This document shows positions 26,067 to 34,455 of a stretch of 56,522 nt of DNA, piece after piece (position 1 is the first letter of the stretch; each line of letters starts with the position of its first letter). A program made the translations under genes and the position numbers. The notes beneath the pieces were generated by a model. The model worked only from the letters and a program-made list of their open reading frames with translations. It searched no databases and was not told the DNA's origin. This DNA comes from Rhizobium sp. Q54 (GTDB taxonomy: Bacteria > Pseudomonadota > Alphaproteobacteria > UBA2966 > CAIVPW01): positions 1 to 56,522 of the forward strand of contig CAMEYM010000020.1 in NCBI GenBank assembly GCA_945947575.1, in the 5' to 3' direction.

Positions 26067-27128
26067 TCAGGCGATCAATGGACGCACCACGCTGAGCACC
26101 AATAGGGCCGCGCATGCGGCCGCCCCTGCGATCGGTACAAAGCGGGGCACACGCGTGGTGCCCGCGGGCGCAATGGGGTCCTTTCTCTTCAACTGCCACA
26201 GAGACGCATTCACGGCCGTGAATACCGCGAGGGTCAGGCCGCTCGTCACGTGGACCAGCGACTGAAAGGGCACGACCGTCGCCAGGAGCAACACGATCGC
26301 GCCGACCACCAGTGTCGCGTGCACGGGTGTACGCGTGCCTTTGTTGAGCTGGCCGAGCCAGGGCGACCAATGTCCGCGCCGTGCCATGCCGAACGCCAGG
26401 CGCGAGACGACGACGATTTCGATCAGGACGCCGTTGAGGGTGGCGACGACACCGATCGCAATGAACAGGCCAACTTGGTTTGGCGCATAGCGCTCGAGCA
26501 CGGGCGCGAGCGGCGATGGATTGCCGGCGAGTACATCCAGCGGAACGGCTAACACCGCGACCAGCGAAACAAGCGCGTACAGGACCGCGGAGATGGCGAT
26601 CGCAATGATGATCGCGCGCGGCAGCGTGCGGCCGACATCGCGAGTCTCCTCCGCCATGTTGGCCATGCCTTCGAAACCGATATACGCGAAGAATGCGATG
26701 AAGGTTCCGCTTGCCAAGCCGAACCACGCGTCGCCGGAGCTGGGAACGAGATCGCGCGCGTAATCACCGAGATCGGCGAAGACCGGGGCGCCAGCCCACA
26801 GGACGAGACAAAGCCCCAGGATCTCGACTGCGCTCATGAGCGCCGCGATGCGGACGCTTTCCGTGACGCGCAAGCTGGCGACGACCGTGAAAGCGGCGAC
26901 CACGAGGCCCGCCAAGATCGGCGCCGGCACCGGAACCCAGCGCGCCAAGTAGCCGGCACCGCCCAGCGCGATGGACGCCGCGGCGACGATGCCGATTGCC
27001 GCAAACGCGACGCCGGTCAGCCCCGTCAAGAATCGCGACCGAAACGCCTCATGGACGAACGCTACGGAGCCCTCGGCGGCCGGATGCCGCGCCACGAGCT
27101 CGGCGTACGAGAGGGGAAATGACGTCAC
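26067..27128 (-). pseudogene. APC-family amino acid permease, 5'-truncated
   Basis: The 353-residue product has about ten transmembrane helices and the APC features FIAFFAYIGFEGMANMAEET and VSRLAFGMARRGHWSPW. It begins at LSYAELVARHPAAEGSVAF, which in complete permeases comes after TM1 and TM2 (some 50-70 residues in). The missing start abuts HtrA protease DNA, so the gene was truncated by a deletion. The ATG at 27128 is newly available inside the HtrA frame. Whether a functional product is made is doubtful. Confidence 0.75.
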
Positions 27129-28017
27129 CGGCTTTCAGGCCGGCAAGAGCGGCAGCCGAGCCCGGCGTGGTCCGGTAGACCATGGCGCCACCATGGCCGA
27201 GGTCTGCAATCATTGCCGCGCTGAGATCGACGAGCTCGATGCCGACGCGCGGGCGGCGCATCTCGCCGAACTCGACGAGCTGTTCCATGACAGCCCGGGC
27301 TAGGTCGATGGGCACAGCAAACGCAATGCCGATGTTGGCGCCTGGCCCAATGATGGCGGTGCACAATCCTACGACGCGGCCCTCCATATCGACGAGGGCG
27401 CCGCCCGAGTTGCCGGGATTTACCGCGGCGTCCGTCTGGATGAAGTCCTCGAACCCTTCGAGGCTGAGACCGCGCCCAAGCGCGCTGACGATGCCGGAGG
27501 TGACGGTTTGGCCGATGCCGAAGGGATTTCCCACGGCAAGCACCAGGTCACCGACGCGCAAGGACGAGGACTTCCCGAGCTCGACTTGCGGCAGATTGTC
27601 GGCCTCGATCGACAGCACCGCAATGTCGGTGGCGGTGTCGGCGCCCAGGAGTTGAGCGTCGAAGGTACGACCGTCGATCAACTCGACGACAACCCAGTCG
27701 GCGTTCTCCACCACATGCGCGTTGGTGAGAACATAGCCATGACCCGCATCGACGATGACTCCGGAGCCACTGCCCCGAGCAATGGTCAGCGCATCCGGGC
27801 GTGCCGGGTCGGGGGTCATGGACATCACGATCACGGTTACGACGCCGCTGGCGACTTTGTCCACGACCGGCGCCAGCGTGGGAATCCCACCGCGCAGAAG
27901 GTCCACGGGAAAGCCGGCGACCGCGGCCGGCGTCACCTGCAAGGCAGCCGCAAGCAGGGCGAGCGCCAAGCCAATCCAGCGAGTGGCGATCGTGACGATA
28001 GACGCGGCCGTCTCCAT
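27049..28017 (-). pseudogene. HtrA/DegP-type serine protease, truncated in the PDZ domain
   Basis: The N-terminal signal or membrane segment (about 12-38) is followed by a complete trypsin-like domain with His in LTNAHVV, Asp in ATDIAVLS and Ser in NPGNSGGA. A first PDZ domain starts (PRVGIELVDLSAAMIADLG) but stops at GLKAGDVI near 27125. After that the frame continues out of phase through permease DNA (about 22 residues) to a stop at 27049. A normal protein would have a whole PDZ or two. The protease core might still fold. Confidence 0.8.
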
Positions 28018-28115
28018 TGGATGTGACACCTGTACGCTGGGGAGAGGAGTGCCGCCATTCGGGAACCCACCTACATACACACGCGTACGCAGTGAGGGGA
28101 CTGACGAGGAGGAAG

Positions 28116-28183
<68 letters not shown>

Positions 28184-28193
<10 letters not shown>

Positions 28194-28531
28194 GGAGTCT
28201 TTGCCGATTGCTCCAGGAGCGGCGGCTCTTGGCCGGCGCGCGCTTCGATGCGGTCCCACTTGAAGTTGTCGGCGTAGGCCTTGGGCCGCACCTTGCGCTC
28301 CTGCGGCACGTCGAGGGTGTAGGTGATGGCGCGCTTCTTGGCGAACGCCTCGGCGGCCTCGCGCGTCGGGAAGCGCAGCTTGAGCTCGCGGTCCATGTCG
28401 CGCGTCGCGGTCCAGCCCATCAGCGCCTCGACCTCGCGGCGGTACTTAGGCTCGAACTCGAGCACCCACTCGCGCGAGGCGCGGCCTGACTGGGTGGCGG
28501 TCTTGGACGGTTGGAAGATACGTGCCTGCAT
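28184..28531 (-). CDS. NDUFS4-type accessory subunit of respiratory complex I
   Basis: The 115-residue protein has the NDUFS4/ETC_C1 family pattern: ARIFQPSKTATQSGR at the N-terminus, then PKYRREVEALMGWTATRD, LRFPTREAAEAFAKK and a C-terminal YADNFKWD. It is an accessory subunit of NADH:quinone oxidoreductase, characteristic of Alphaproteobacteria and mitochondria. The start is ATG 28531 (a TTG precedes it). The last codons and the stop lie inside the 5' end of the tRNA-Arg gene. It lies between tRNA-Pro and tRNA-Arg. Confidence 0.9.
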
Positions 28532-28549
28532 CAAACGAGTCTCTCTAGT

Positions 28550-28626
28550 TGGTCGGGGAGACTGGATTCGAACCAGCGGCCCTCTGCTCCCAAAGCAGAT
28601 GCTCTACCAGGCTGAGCTACTCCCCG
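28550..28626 (-). tRNA. tRNA-Pro (anticodon TGG)
   Basis: On the minus strand the acceptor CGGGGAG/CTCCCCG, anticodon loop TTTGGGA (TGG), T arm CTGGTTCGAATCCAG, discriminator A and encoded CCA are all seen. It stands between DUF192 and the NDUFS4 gene, a common alphaproteobacterial order. Confidence 0.95.
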
Positions 28627-28683
28627 GCCCTGAAGGCCGCCGTTGAGCGGCCTTCGATCCTCGGTTCAGGGGCGGAATATAGG

Positions 28684-29184
28684 TCACGGGCGCGGCGCCG
28701 TCCCGAAGAACGGATGGATGACCCGGTCGCCCGGCCGGATCCGCAGGCGAGCGGCGGTGCCGCCGGCGACCTCGAGCACGCCGATCGCCGGGCCGGCCGA
28801 GGGGATGATAGCCAGGCTCTCGGGCACCGTGCGCTCGGCGACGTTGATGACACGGCCGTCGGCGCCGATGAACACCATGTCGAGCGGGATGAGGGTGTTG
28901 CGCATCCACATCTGGATGACCTGGGGTGTCTCGTAGGTGAACAGCATGCCGGCGTCGGCGGCGAGCTCGCGCCGGAACATCAGGCCGGTGGCCTTCTGCT
29001 CGGGGGTCACGGCGACCTCGATGCGGAACACATGGCGGACGCCGCCTCCGCTCTCGATGGTCAGCGAATCGGTGGCGCGCGGTGCGGCGGCGGGCACTTG
29101 GGCCTGCTGCTGCGCGTTCGGCTCGCACGCGGCGAGGCCAACCGCGAGTGCGGCCGCCGTGGCGACAAGGACGCGCGTCAGCAT
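28684..29184 (-). CDS. DUF192 family lipoprotein
   Basis: The 166-residue product is a predicted lipoprotein: the signal ends at GLAAC with Cys as attachment site. The DUF192 domain (about 50-160) shows KATGLMFRRELAADAGMLF, MWMRNTLIPLDMVFI and AIGVLEVAGG. Function is unknown. The ATG at 29184 overlaps the corA stop (TGATG), so the two are probably coupled. Confidence 0.85.
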   Translation of the reverse strand: MLTRVLVATAAALAVGLAACEPNAQQQAQVPAAAPRATDSLTIESGGGVRHVFRIEVAVTPEQKATGLMFRRELAADAGMLFTYETPQVIQMWMRNTLIPLDMVFIGADGRVINVAERTVPESLAIIPSAGPAIGVLEVAGGTAARLRIRPGDRVIHPFFGTAPRP

Positions 29185-30164
29185 CACAACCAACCCCGCT
29201 TGCGGAAATATAAGACCGGCAACGCTCCGGCAAGGAAGATGGTGACGAGGGCCAGGGGGTATCCGAACCTCGAGGAGAGCTCGGGCATGAACTCGAAGTT
29301 CATGCCCCAGATGCTGGCGACCAGGGTGGGCGGCAGGAAGATCACCGCGACCACCGAGAAGATGCGCATCACCTCGTTCTGCTCGATGCTGATGGTACCG
29401 AGGATCGCTTCGAGCAGGAAGGTCACCTTGTTGGACAGGAAGGTGGCGTGATCCGAGAGCGACGCGATGTCGGCGTTCATCACCTTGAGCGACGGACCGC
29501 TGTTGTTACCCTCGGCCTTGGCCCCCGCCTTGGCGGTGGGACCGTAGAAGGTGAGCAGGCGGCCGATGGTGACGAGGCTTTCGCGGCCCTTGGAGGTGAG
29601 GTCGCCGATGCGCCCGACCTGGGCGAGCAGGCGCGCATGGTCGCGGCCGCGGCTGCGGCGCTTGGTGCGGCGGTCGGGCAGGAACACCTCGCGCGAGATG
29701 CCATCCACGCCGGCGTTGGCGCGCTCGAGGATGTCGGCGAGGCGGTCGATGATCGCCTCCAGGATGCCGAGAAAGGCGAGCTCGCCGTTGGCGCAGGTCT
29801 GCGGCCGGCGCTCGCAGACCTGGGCGAACATGCGGAACGGCTGCGGGTCGGCGTGGCGCACGGTGATGAGCACGCCGTGGGCCAGCACGAAAGTGATGGC
29901 GGCGGCCTGGGGCGTCTCAGTCTCGGCGCCCACGATAACGGTCGCCGTCATGAACGTGGCTTCGTCTTCTTGATAGAGGCGGCTGGATACCTCGATCTCG
30001 GCCATCTCTTCGCGGGTCGGGACGTCGACTTTGAGCGCCTCCTCGACCGCCGACTCCTCTTCCTTGGTGGGATTGAGGAGATCGACCCAGACGGCGTTGC
30101 CGGCGTACTTGGTGGTGTCGTCCTTCAGCAGGCCGCCTGCGCTTACCCGGTAGGTCCGAATCAT
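29184..30164 (-). CDS. corA: CorA-type Mg2+/Co2+ transporter
   Basis: The 326-residue protein has a long cytoplasmic domain and two C-terminal transmembrane helices; the signature GMNFEFMPEL (about 290) lies at the end of the first (IFLPPTLVASIWGMN). Basic residues close the C-terminus (YFRKRGWL). It forms a pentameric channel for Mg2+ and sometimes Co2+. The ATG at 30164 gives a standard MIRTYRV start; longer in-frame starts lack support. No magnesium riboswitch was recognised in its leader. The TPP riboswitch lies just upstream in the opposite orientation. Confidence 0.9.
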   Translation of the reverse strand: MIRTYRVSAGGLLKDDTTKYAGNAVWVDLLNPTKEEESAVEEALKVDVPTREEMAEIEVSSRLYQEDEATFMTATVIVGAETETPQAAAITFVLAHGVLITVRHADPQPFRMFAQVCERRPQTCANGELAFLGILEAIIDRLADILERANAGVDGISREVFLPDRRTKRRSRGRDHARLLAQVGRIGDLTSKGRESLVTIGRLLTFYGPTAKAGAKAEGNNSGPSLKVMNADIASLSDHATFLSNKVTFLLEAILGTISIEQNEVMRIFSVVAVIFLPPTLVASIWGMNFEFMPELSSRFGYPLALVTIFLAGALPVLYFRKRGWL

Positions 30165-30245
30165 GCACACCCCCGACGCTGTACTGCGTGCGGCGGATAC
30201 GCCCATTTGTCGCTGTAGGCAAGGCAGCTTATAGTCCTCGCGCTC

Positions 30246-30348
30246 CACTAGGGGGGAGCCGCGAAGGCCAGCTGGCCGTCCGGCTGAGAGGTCCCACAGG
30301 GACGACCCCACGAACCTGATCCGGCTCGTACCGGCGTAGGGAATAGTG
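30246..30348 (+). promoter_or_regulatory. Thiamine pyrophosphate (TPP) riboswitch
   Basis: The thi box shows GGGGGGAGCC, CGGCTGAGAGG, CGAACCTGATCCGG, and CCGGCGTAGGGA in the right order. CACTA at the start pairs with TAGTG at the end (P1, 30246-30250 with 30344-30348). The AGGGAA that serves the following gene's ribosome-binding site lies inside the closing part. TPP binding would therefore hide the translation start directly. Confidence 0.93.
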
Positions 30349-30351
30349 CTC

Positions 30352-31206
30352 ATGACACCTCCTCCCCCGCACCTTGGGGCATCCGATTATTTTGGCGGCG
30401 GCTCCGGCGGCGGTATGGCCTGGGGCACGCCCGAGCCTGTGGCGCTGCCGGCCACCGGAGCGAACTCGATTCATGTCCGGGGCGCGCATGTGTCCTTCGA
30501 TGCGGGCGGCGGACGCAGCGGGCCGCTGTTCGACAACCTCGAGGCCGAGTTCTCGGCCGGCATGTTCACCTGCATCCTGGGCTCGTCGGGCGTCGGCAAG
30601 TCGAGCCTGCTGCGGCTGATCGCCGGACTGCCGCCGCGGCGCGGCACGGCCAGCGGCGTCGTGACCGACGGCGACGGCCAGTCGCTGACCGGGCGCATCG
30701 TGTACATGGACCAGCGCGACCTGCTGCTGCCGTGGATGACGGTCCTCGACAATGTGCTGCTCGGCGCGCGGCTGCGCGGCGAGCCGCGCCAGCGCGGGCG
30801 CGCGCTCGGACTGCTGCAAGCGGTCGGCCTGTCGGGGTGGGAGGACGCGCGGCCCGAGGTGCTGTCGGGCGGCATGCGCCAACGCGCCGCGCTCGCGCGC
30901 ACGCTGATGGAGGACCGTCCTTTCGTGCTGATGGACGAGCCGTTCCAGGCGGTCGACGCGATCACCCGGCTGGTGCTGCAGGACTTGTCGGCGCGGCTGC
31001 TGGCGGGACGCACAGTGGTTCTCGTCACCCACGATCCGATCGAGGCGCTACGCCTGGGCCACCACGTGCAGGTGCTGGCGGGCAGCCCGGCGCGACTGGA
31101 CCCGCCGGTGGCGCCGCCCGGCGTGCCGCCGCGTGACCCGGCCGACCCGGCGCTGGTCGGCTTGTACCGCGTGCTGATCGCGCGTCTGCAGCAGGCGGCG
31201 AAGTGA
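30352..31206 (+). CDS. thiZ: ABC transporter ATP-binding protein for thiamine precursor (HMP)
   Basis: The 284-residue ATPase has a Gly/Pro-rich N-terminal extension (about 1-45), Walker A LGSSGVGKSS (about 85), the signature LSGGMRQRAALARTL, Walker B FVLMDEP, and VTHDPIEALRLG. It powers a NitT/TauT-type transporter. The upstream TPP riboswitch and the next genes make hydroxymethylpyrimidine the likely substrate (ThiXYZ type). The ATG at 30352 lies just beyond the aptamer. A GTG at 30346 would lie within its P1 helix. Confidence 0.88.
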   Translation: MTPPPPHLGASDYFGGGSGGGMAWGTPEPVALPATGANSIHVRGAHVSFDAGGGRSGPLFDNLEAEFSAGMFTCILGSSGVGKSSLLRLIAGLPPRRGTASGVVTDGDGQSLTGRIVYMDQRDLLLPWMTVLDNVLLGARLRGEPRQRGRALGLLQAVGLSGWEDARPEVLSGGMRQRAALARTLMEDRPFVLMDEPFQAVDAITRLVLQDLSARLLAGRTVVLVTHDPIEALRLGHHVQVLAGSPARLDPPVAPPGVPPRDPADPALVGLYRVLIARLQQAAK

Positions 31207-32033
31207 CCACCCACGGACCCTTCGACGTGACGCGGCCGCGCGGCATGGCGCGCTGGTGGGGTCCGGGCTTGCGCAACATCGGCCGCGCCCTGGTGACCAT
31301 CGGCGGCCTGTTGATGCTGTGGCAGGCGGTGGTGTGGGCGACGGGTGTCGCTCCGTACATCCTGCCCGCGCCGCGCGTCGTCGCCATCGCGTGGCTGGGG
31401 CGGCCGGACTACCTGCTGACCAATGCCGCGGTGACCGCCGCCGAGATGCTGCTCGGACTTCTGTTCGGCGGATTCCTGGGCGCCGCGAGCGCCATCCTCA
31501 TTGCCGCGGTGGCGCCAGCGCGGCGCTGGCTGATGCCGGTGCTGATCGTCAGCCAGGCGATCCCGGTGTTCGCCCTCGCCCCGGTGCTGGTGCTGTGGTT
31601 CGGGTACGGCATGGCGTCGAAGGTCGTCATGGCGACTCTCATCATCTACTTCCCGGTGGCGGCGGCCTTCCTCGATGGGCTGCGGCGCACGGAGCCGGGG
31701 TGGCTCGACCTGGCTCATGTCATGACCCGCGACCGCTGGGCGATCGTGCGCACGGTGCGCATTCCGGCGGCGCTGCCGGCGCTGGCGAGCGGACTGCGGG
31801 TGGCGGCGGCGGTGGCACCCATCGGCGCGGTGATCGGCGAGTGGGTCGGCTCGGGCGCGGGGCTCGGCTTTGTCATGCTGCATGCCAACGGGCGGGCGCA
31901 GACGGACTTGATGTTCGCGGCGCTGGCGACGCTGTCGGCGTTGGCGCTGGTCACGTATTTCGCGATCGACTGGGGATTGCGGCGCGCGCTGCCGTGGCAG
32001 CCGGAGTCGCCGCCTGACGATCGGCATTTATAG
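31203..32033 (+). CDS. thiX: ABC transporter permease for thiamine precursor (HMP)
   Basis: The 276-residue permease has about six transmembrane helices and the BPD_transp_1 EAA loop, seen as the conserved FLDGLRRTEPGWLDLAHVM segment. It belongs to the TauC/SsuC branch. GTG at 31203 overlaps the upstream stop codon (GTGA), which indicates translational coupling. It works with the ATPase and with the binding protein gene 11 bases downstream. Confidence 0.87.
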   Translation: MTTHGPFDVTRPRGMARWWGPGLRNIGRALVTIGGLLMLWQAVVWATGVAPYILPAPRVVAIAWLGRPDYLLTNAAVTAAEMLLGLLFGGFLGAASAILIAAVAPARRWLMPVLIVSQAIPVFALAPVLVLWFGYGMASKVVMATLIIYFPVAAAFLDGLRRTEPGWLDLAHVMTRDRWAIVRTVRIPAALPALASGLRVAAAVAPIGAVIGEWVGSGAGLGFVMLHANGRAQTDLMFAALATLSALALVTYFAIDWGLRRALPWQPESPPDDRHL

Positions 32034-32044
32034 GAGATAGGCCT

Positions 32045-33040
32045 GTGCGACCCCCCATCCGCTCGCTGCCGCTCGCGACTTCCCCCGCAAGGGGGGAAGT
32101 GACTCTGGTTCGAGTCCTCCTTCTTGCACTTGCGCTCACCTTTTCGAGCGGGCCTGCGCTGGCATTGGAGAAACTCACCGTGATGCTGGATTGGTTCGTC
32201 AATCCGGACCATGGGCCGATCATCGTGGCGCAGCAGATGGGGTACTTCGCGGCCGCGGGGCTCGAGGTGACGATCATCGCGCCGTCGGACGCCAACGATC
32301 CGCCCAAGCTGGTGGCGGCGGGACGCGCGGACCTGGCGATCTCGTATCAGCCGCAGCTGTACCTGCTGGTGGCGGAAGGACTGCCGCTCAAGCGCGTCGG
32401 CACCCTGGTGGCGACGCCGCTCAACTCGCTGGTCGTGCTGGCGGACGGGCCGATCAAGAGCATCGCCGACCTGAAGGGCAAGCGCATCGGCTTCTCGGTG
32501 GCGGGCTTCGAGGAGACGATGCTGAGCGCGATGCTGAAGAAGCACGGCCTGACCCTGCGCGACGTGCAGCTGGTGAACGTGAATTTTGCCCTCACCGCGG
32601 CGATGCTGTCGGGCCAAGTGCAGGGCGTGATCGGGGCGTTCCGCAACTTCGAGCTGACGGAGCTGGAGCAGCTTGGCAAGGCCGGGCGCGCGTTCCTGCC
32701 CGAGGAGCACGGCGTGCCGGCGTACGACGAGCTGATCGTGGTGGCGCACAAGGACAAGACCAACGACCCGCGCATCCGCGCGTTCCTGAACGCCATCGAG
32801 CTCGGCGTGCAGTACATGCACAACCACCCGAACGAGGCGTGGGCCGCGTTCGTGCGCCACGACCGCGACCTCGACGACGCGCTGAACAAGCGCGCCTGGG
32901 CCGACACCCTGCCCCGCTTCGCCCATTCGCCGGCGGCGTTCGACCGCGCGCGCTATGAACGCTTCGCCCAGTTCCTGGTGCAGGAGGGCCTGATCAAGCA
33001 GGCGCTGCCGGTGGAGCAATACGCCGTCGAGGTGCGCTGA
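32045..33040 (+). CDS. thiY: HMP (pyrimidine) ABC transporter substrate-binding protein, ThiY-like
   Basis: The mature part begins after a signal (VLLLALALTFSSGPALA) and shows the NMT1/THI5-like fold: LDWFVNPDHGPIIVAQQMGYF near residue 47 (split here), AISYQPQLYLLV, and IGAFRNFELTEL. Under the TPP riboswitch operon it should bind hydroxymethylpyrimidine. The GTG at 32045 follows TAGGAG. A second GTG at 32099 gives a cleaner signal and lies within a short palindromic repeat. Confidence 0.85.
   Translation: MRPPIRSLPLATSPARGEVTLVRVLLLALALTFSSGPALALEKLTVMLDWFVNPDHGPIIVAQQMGYFAAAGLEVTIIAPSDANDPPKLVAAGRADLAISYQPQLYLLVAEGLPLKRVGTLVATPLNSLVVLADGPIKSIADLKGKRIGFSVAGFEETMLSAMLKKHGLTLRDVQLVNVNFALTAAMLSGQVQGVIGAFRNFELTELEQLGKAGRAFLPEEHGVPAYDELIVVAHKDKTNDPRIRAFLNAIELGVQYMHNHPNEAWAAFVRHDRDLDDALNKRAWADTLPRFAHSPAAFDRARYERFAQFLVQEGLIKQALPVEQYAVEVR
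32078..32100. repeat. Palindromic repeat inside the 5' end of the thiY frame
   Basis: ACTTCCCCC, a 5-base loop and GGGGGAAGT form a perfect 9-bp hairpin. It belongs to the dispersed CTTCCCC/GGGGAAG repeat family. It overlaps the alternative start GTG at 32099, so its insertion may have changed the N-terminus of the binding protein. Confidence 0.55.
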
Positions 33041-33369
33041 GGCGCGGCGTGCCGCTCTAGGAGTTGTGGCGCTCGCCAGAAGTATGGGCGATGTATGGCG
33101 GCGTTTTCTAGATGTAGTGGGCTGAGTCGCGCGCTGTTCGAGGGAGCGCGCGGCGATCACCGGGCGAGATCGCGCGCGTTCGCGCAGGCGTGAGACAGCA
33201 AGTGTGGCGTGCGGGTCGCGGTCATCGTTCGGCTTCGCAGCGGGGTCGCGGCGTATGTAGGATGTGTGCGGGCGAGGTCAAGGCGGCGCACCTAGAATCG
33301 CACACCGATTCTCTTGCCCCTCACCCTACCCTCTCCCCGTACGGGGCGAGGGAATACAGGAGACGGGAC
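33041..33369. other. Intergenic stretch between thiY and the SDR gene
   Basis: No gene is supported here. The stretch contains short GC-rich inverted elements such as GCGCGCTG...GAGCGCGCG near 33132-33153. At about 33317-33353 lies another member of the CTCTCCCC/GGGG intergenic repeat family. It ends with the AGGAG site of the SDR gene. Confidence 0.5.
33317..33353. repeat. Intergenic CTCTCCCC/GGGGCGAG repeat element
   Basis: The element has the common CCCTCACCCTACCCTCTCCCC form followed by a GTAC centre and GGGGCGAGGG. It sits just before the ribosome-binding site of the SDR gene. Related elements occur at 2826, 16809 and 32078. Confidence 0.6.
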
Positions 33370-34419
33370 GTGGCGACACCGGACCAAGCTCTGGCGGGCA
33401 AGGTTGCCGTGGTGGCGGGAGCAACCCGAGGCGGCGGGCGCGGCATTGCGCGGGCGCTCGGGGCAGCCGGCGCGCTCGTCTATTGCAGCGGGCGCAGCGG
33501 CGCTGGGCACAAGGGCATGGACCGGCCCGAGACGATCGAGGAGACGGTCGCGCTGATCGAACAGGCCGGCGGGCGCGCCGTGGCGGTGCGTGTGGACCAC
33601 ACGCGCGAAGAGGAAGTCGCGGCGCTGGCCGCGCGCGTGCGCAGGGACGCCGGGCGGCTCGACGTGCTGGTCAACAGCATCTGGGGCGGCGATCCGCTGG
33701 TCGACTGGTCGAAGACATTCTGGGAGGTCGACCTCTCCGGCGCGCGCGCGTACGTGGACCAGACGATGCTCAGCCACCTGTTCACCAGCCGGCACCTGGC
33801 GCCGCTGATGGTGGAGGCGGACCGCGGCTTGATCGTCGAGGTGATCGACGGGCACTTCGCCGGATATCGCGGGCACATCCTATACGACATGACCAAGGCG
33901 GGCCTGGCGCGCATGGCATACGAGATGGCCATGGAGCTGGCGCGCACGAACGTCGTGGCGCTGTCGCTGTCGCCGGGCTTCCTGCGCTCGGAGGCGGTGC
34001 TCGACCACTTCGGCGTTGGGGAGGCCAACTGGCGCGACGCGATCGCGAAGGATGCGTTCTTCGCGGAGTCCGAATCGCCGCTGCTCGTGGGGCGCGCCGC
34101 GGTGGCGTTGGCGGCGGACCCGGACGTGCGGCGCAAAGCCGGGCTCATTCATTTCGCCTCCGACCTCGCGCGCGAGTACGGCTTCACCGACGTGGACGGC
34201 CGCGTGCCGGACTTTCCGCGCCTGTTCGACGAGAGGGTGCGGGAGATGGCGGCCGGGCCGCTCGACGATACGGCGCGTTTCCTGGTGTGGGCGCGGTATT
34301 GCCAGATTCACCAGGACCCAGAGCGGCTGGAACTGGCGATGGTGTTGGCGAAGGCGCTGGGGGTCGAGGGGTTAGGGGTGGGGCTCGGGTCGAAGGCGGC
34401 CGTGCGCTCGACGAAATGA
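33370..34419 (+). CDS. Short-chain dehydrogenase/reductase
   Basis: The 349-residue protein has an SDR Rossmann fold: VAVVAGATRGGGRGIARALG (about 12-31) as nucleotide-binding site, LVNSIWGG, and the YDMTKAG YxxxK pair (about 176-180). The residue pattern RSG near 45 favours NADP(H). The last 70 residues exceed the usual 250-residue length and could form a separate helical cap. Substrate is unknown. The GTG start follows AGGAGACGG. It reads toward the lower-GC gene that follows in the opposite orientation. Confidence 0.82.
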   Translation: MATPDQALAGKVAVVAGATRGGGRGIARALGAAGALVYCSGRSGAGHKGMDRPETIEETVALIEQAGGRAVAVRVDHTREEEVAALAARVRRDAGRLDVLVNSIWGGDPLVDWSKTFWEVDLSGARAYVDQTMLSHLFTSRHLAPLMVEADRGLIVEVIDGHFAGYRGHILYDMTKAGLARMAYEMAMELARTNVVALSLSPGFLRSEAVLDHFGVGEANWRDAIAKDAFFAESESPLLVGRAAVALAADPDVRRKAGLIHFASDLAREYGFTDVDGRVPDFPRLFDERVREMAAGPLDDTARFLVWARYCQIHQDPERLELAMVLAKALGVEGLGVGLGSKAAVRSTK

Positions 34420-34455
34420 ACAGTCACAGCGGCGACAACTTCGTCGGTTCGCGAG

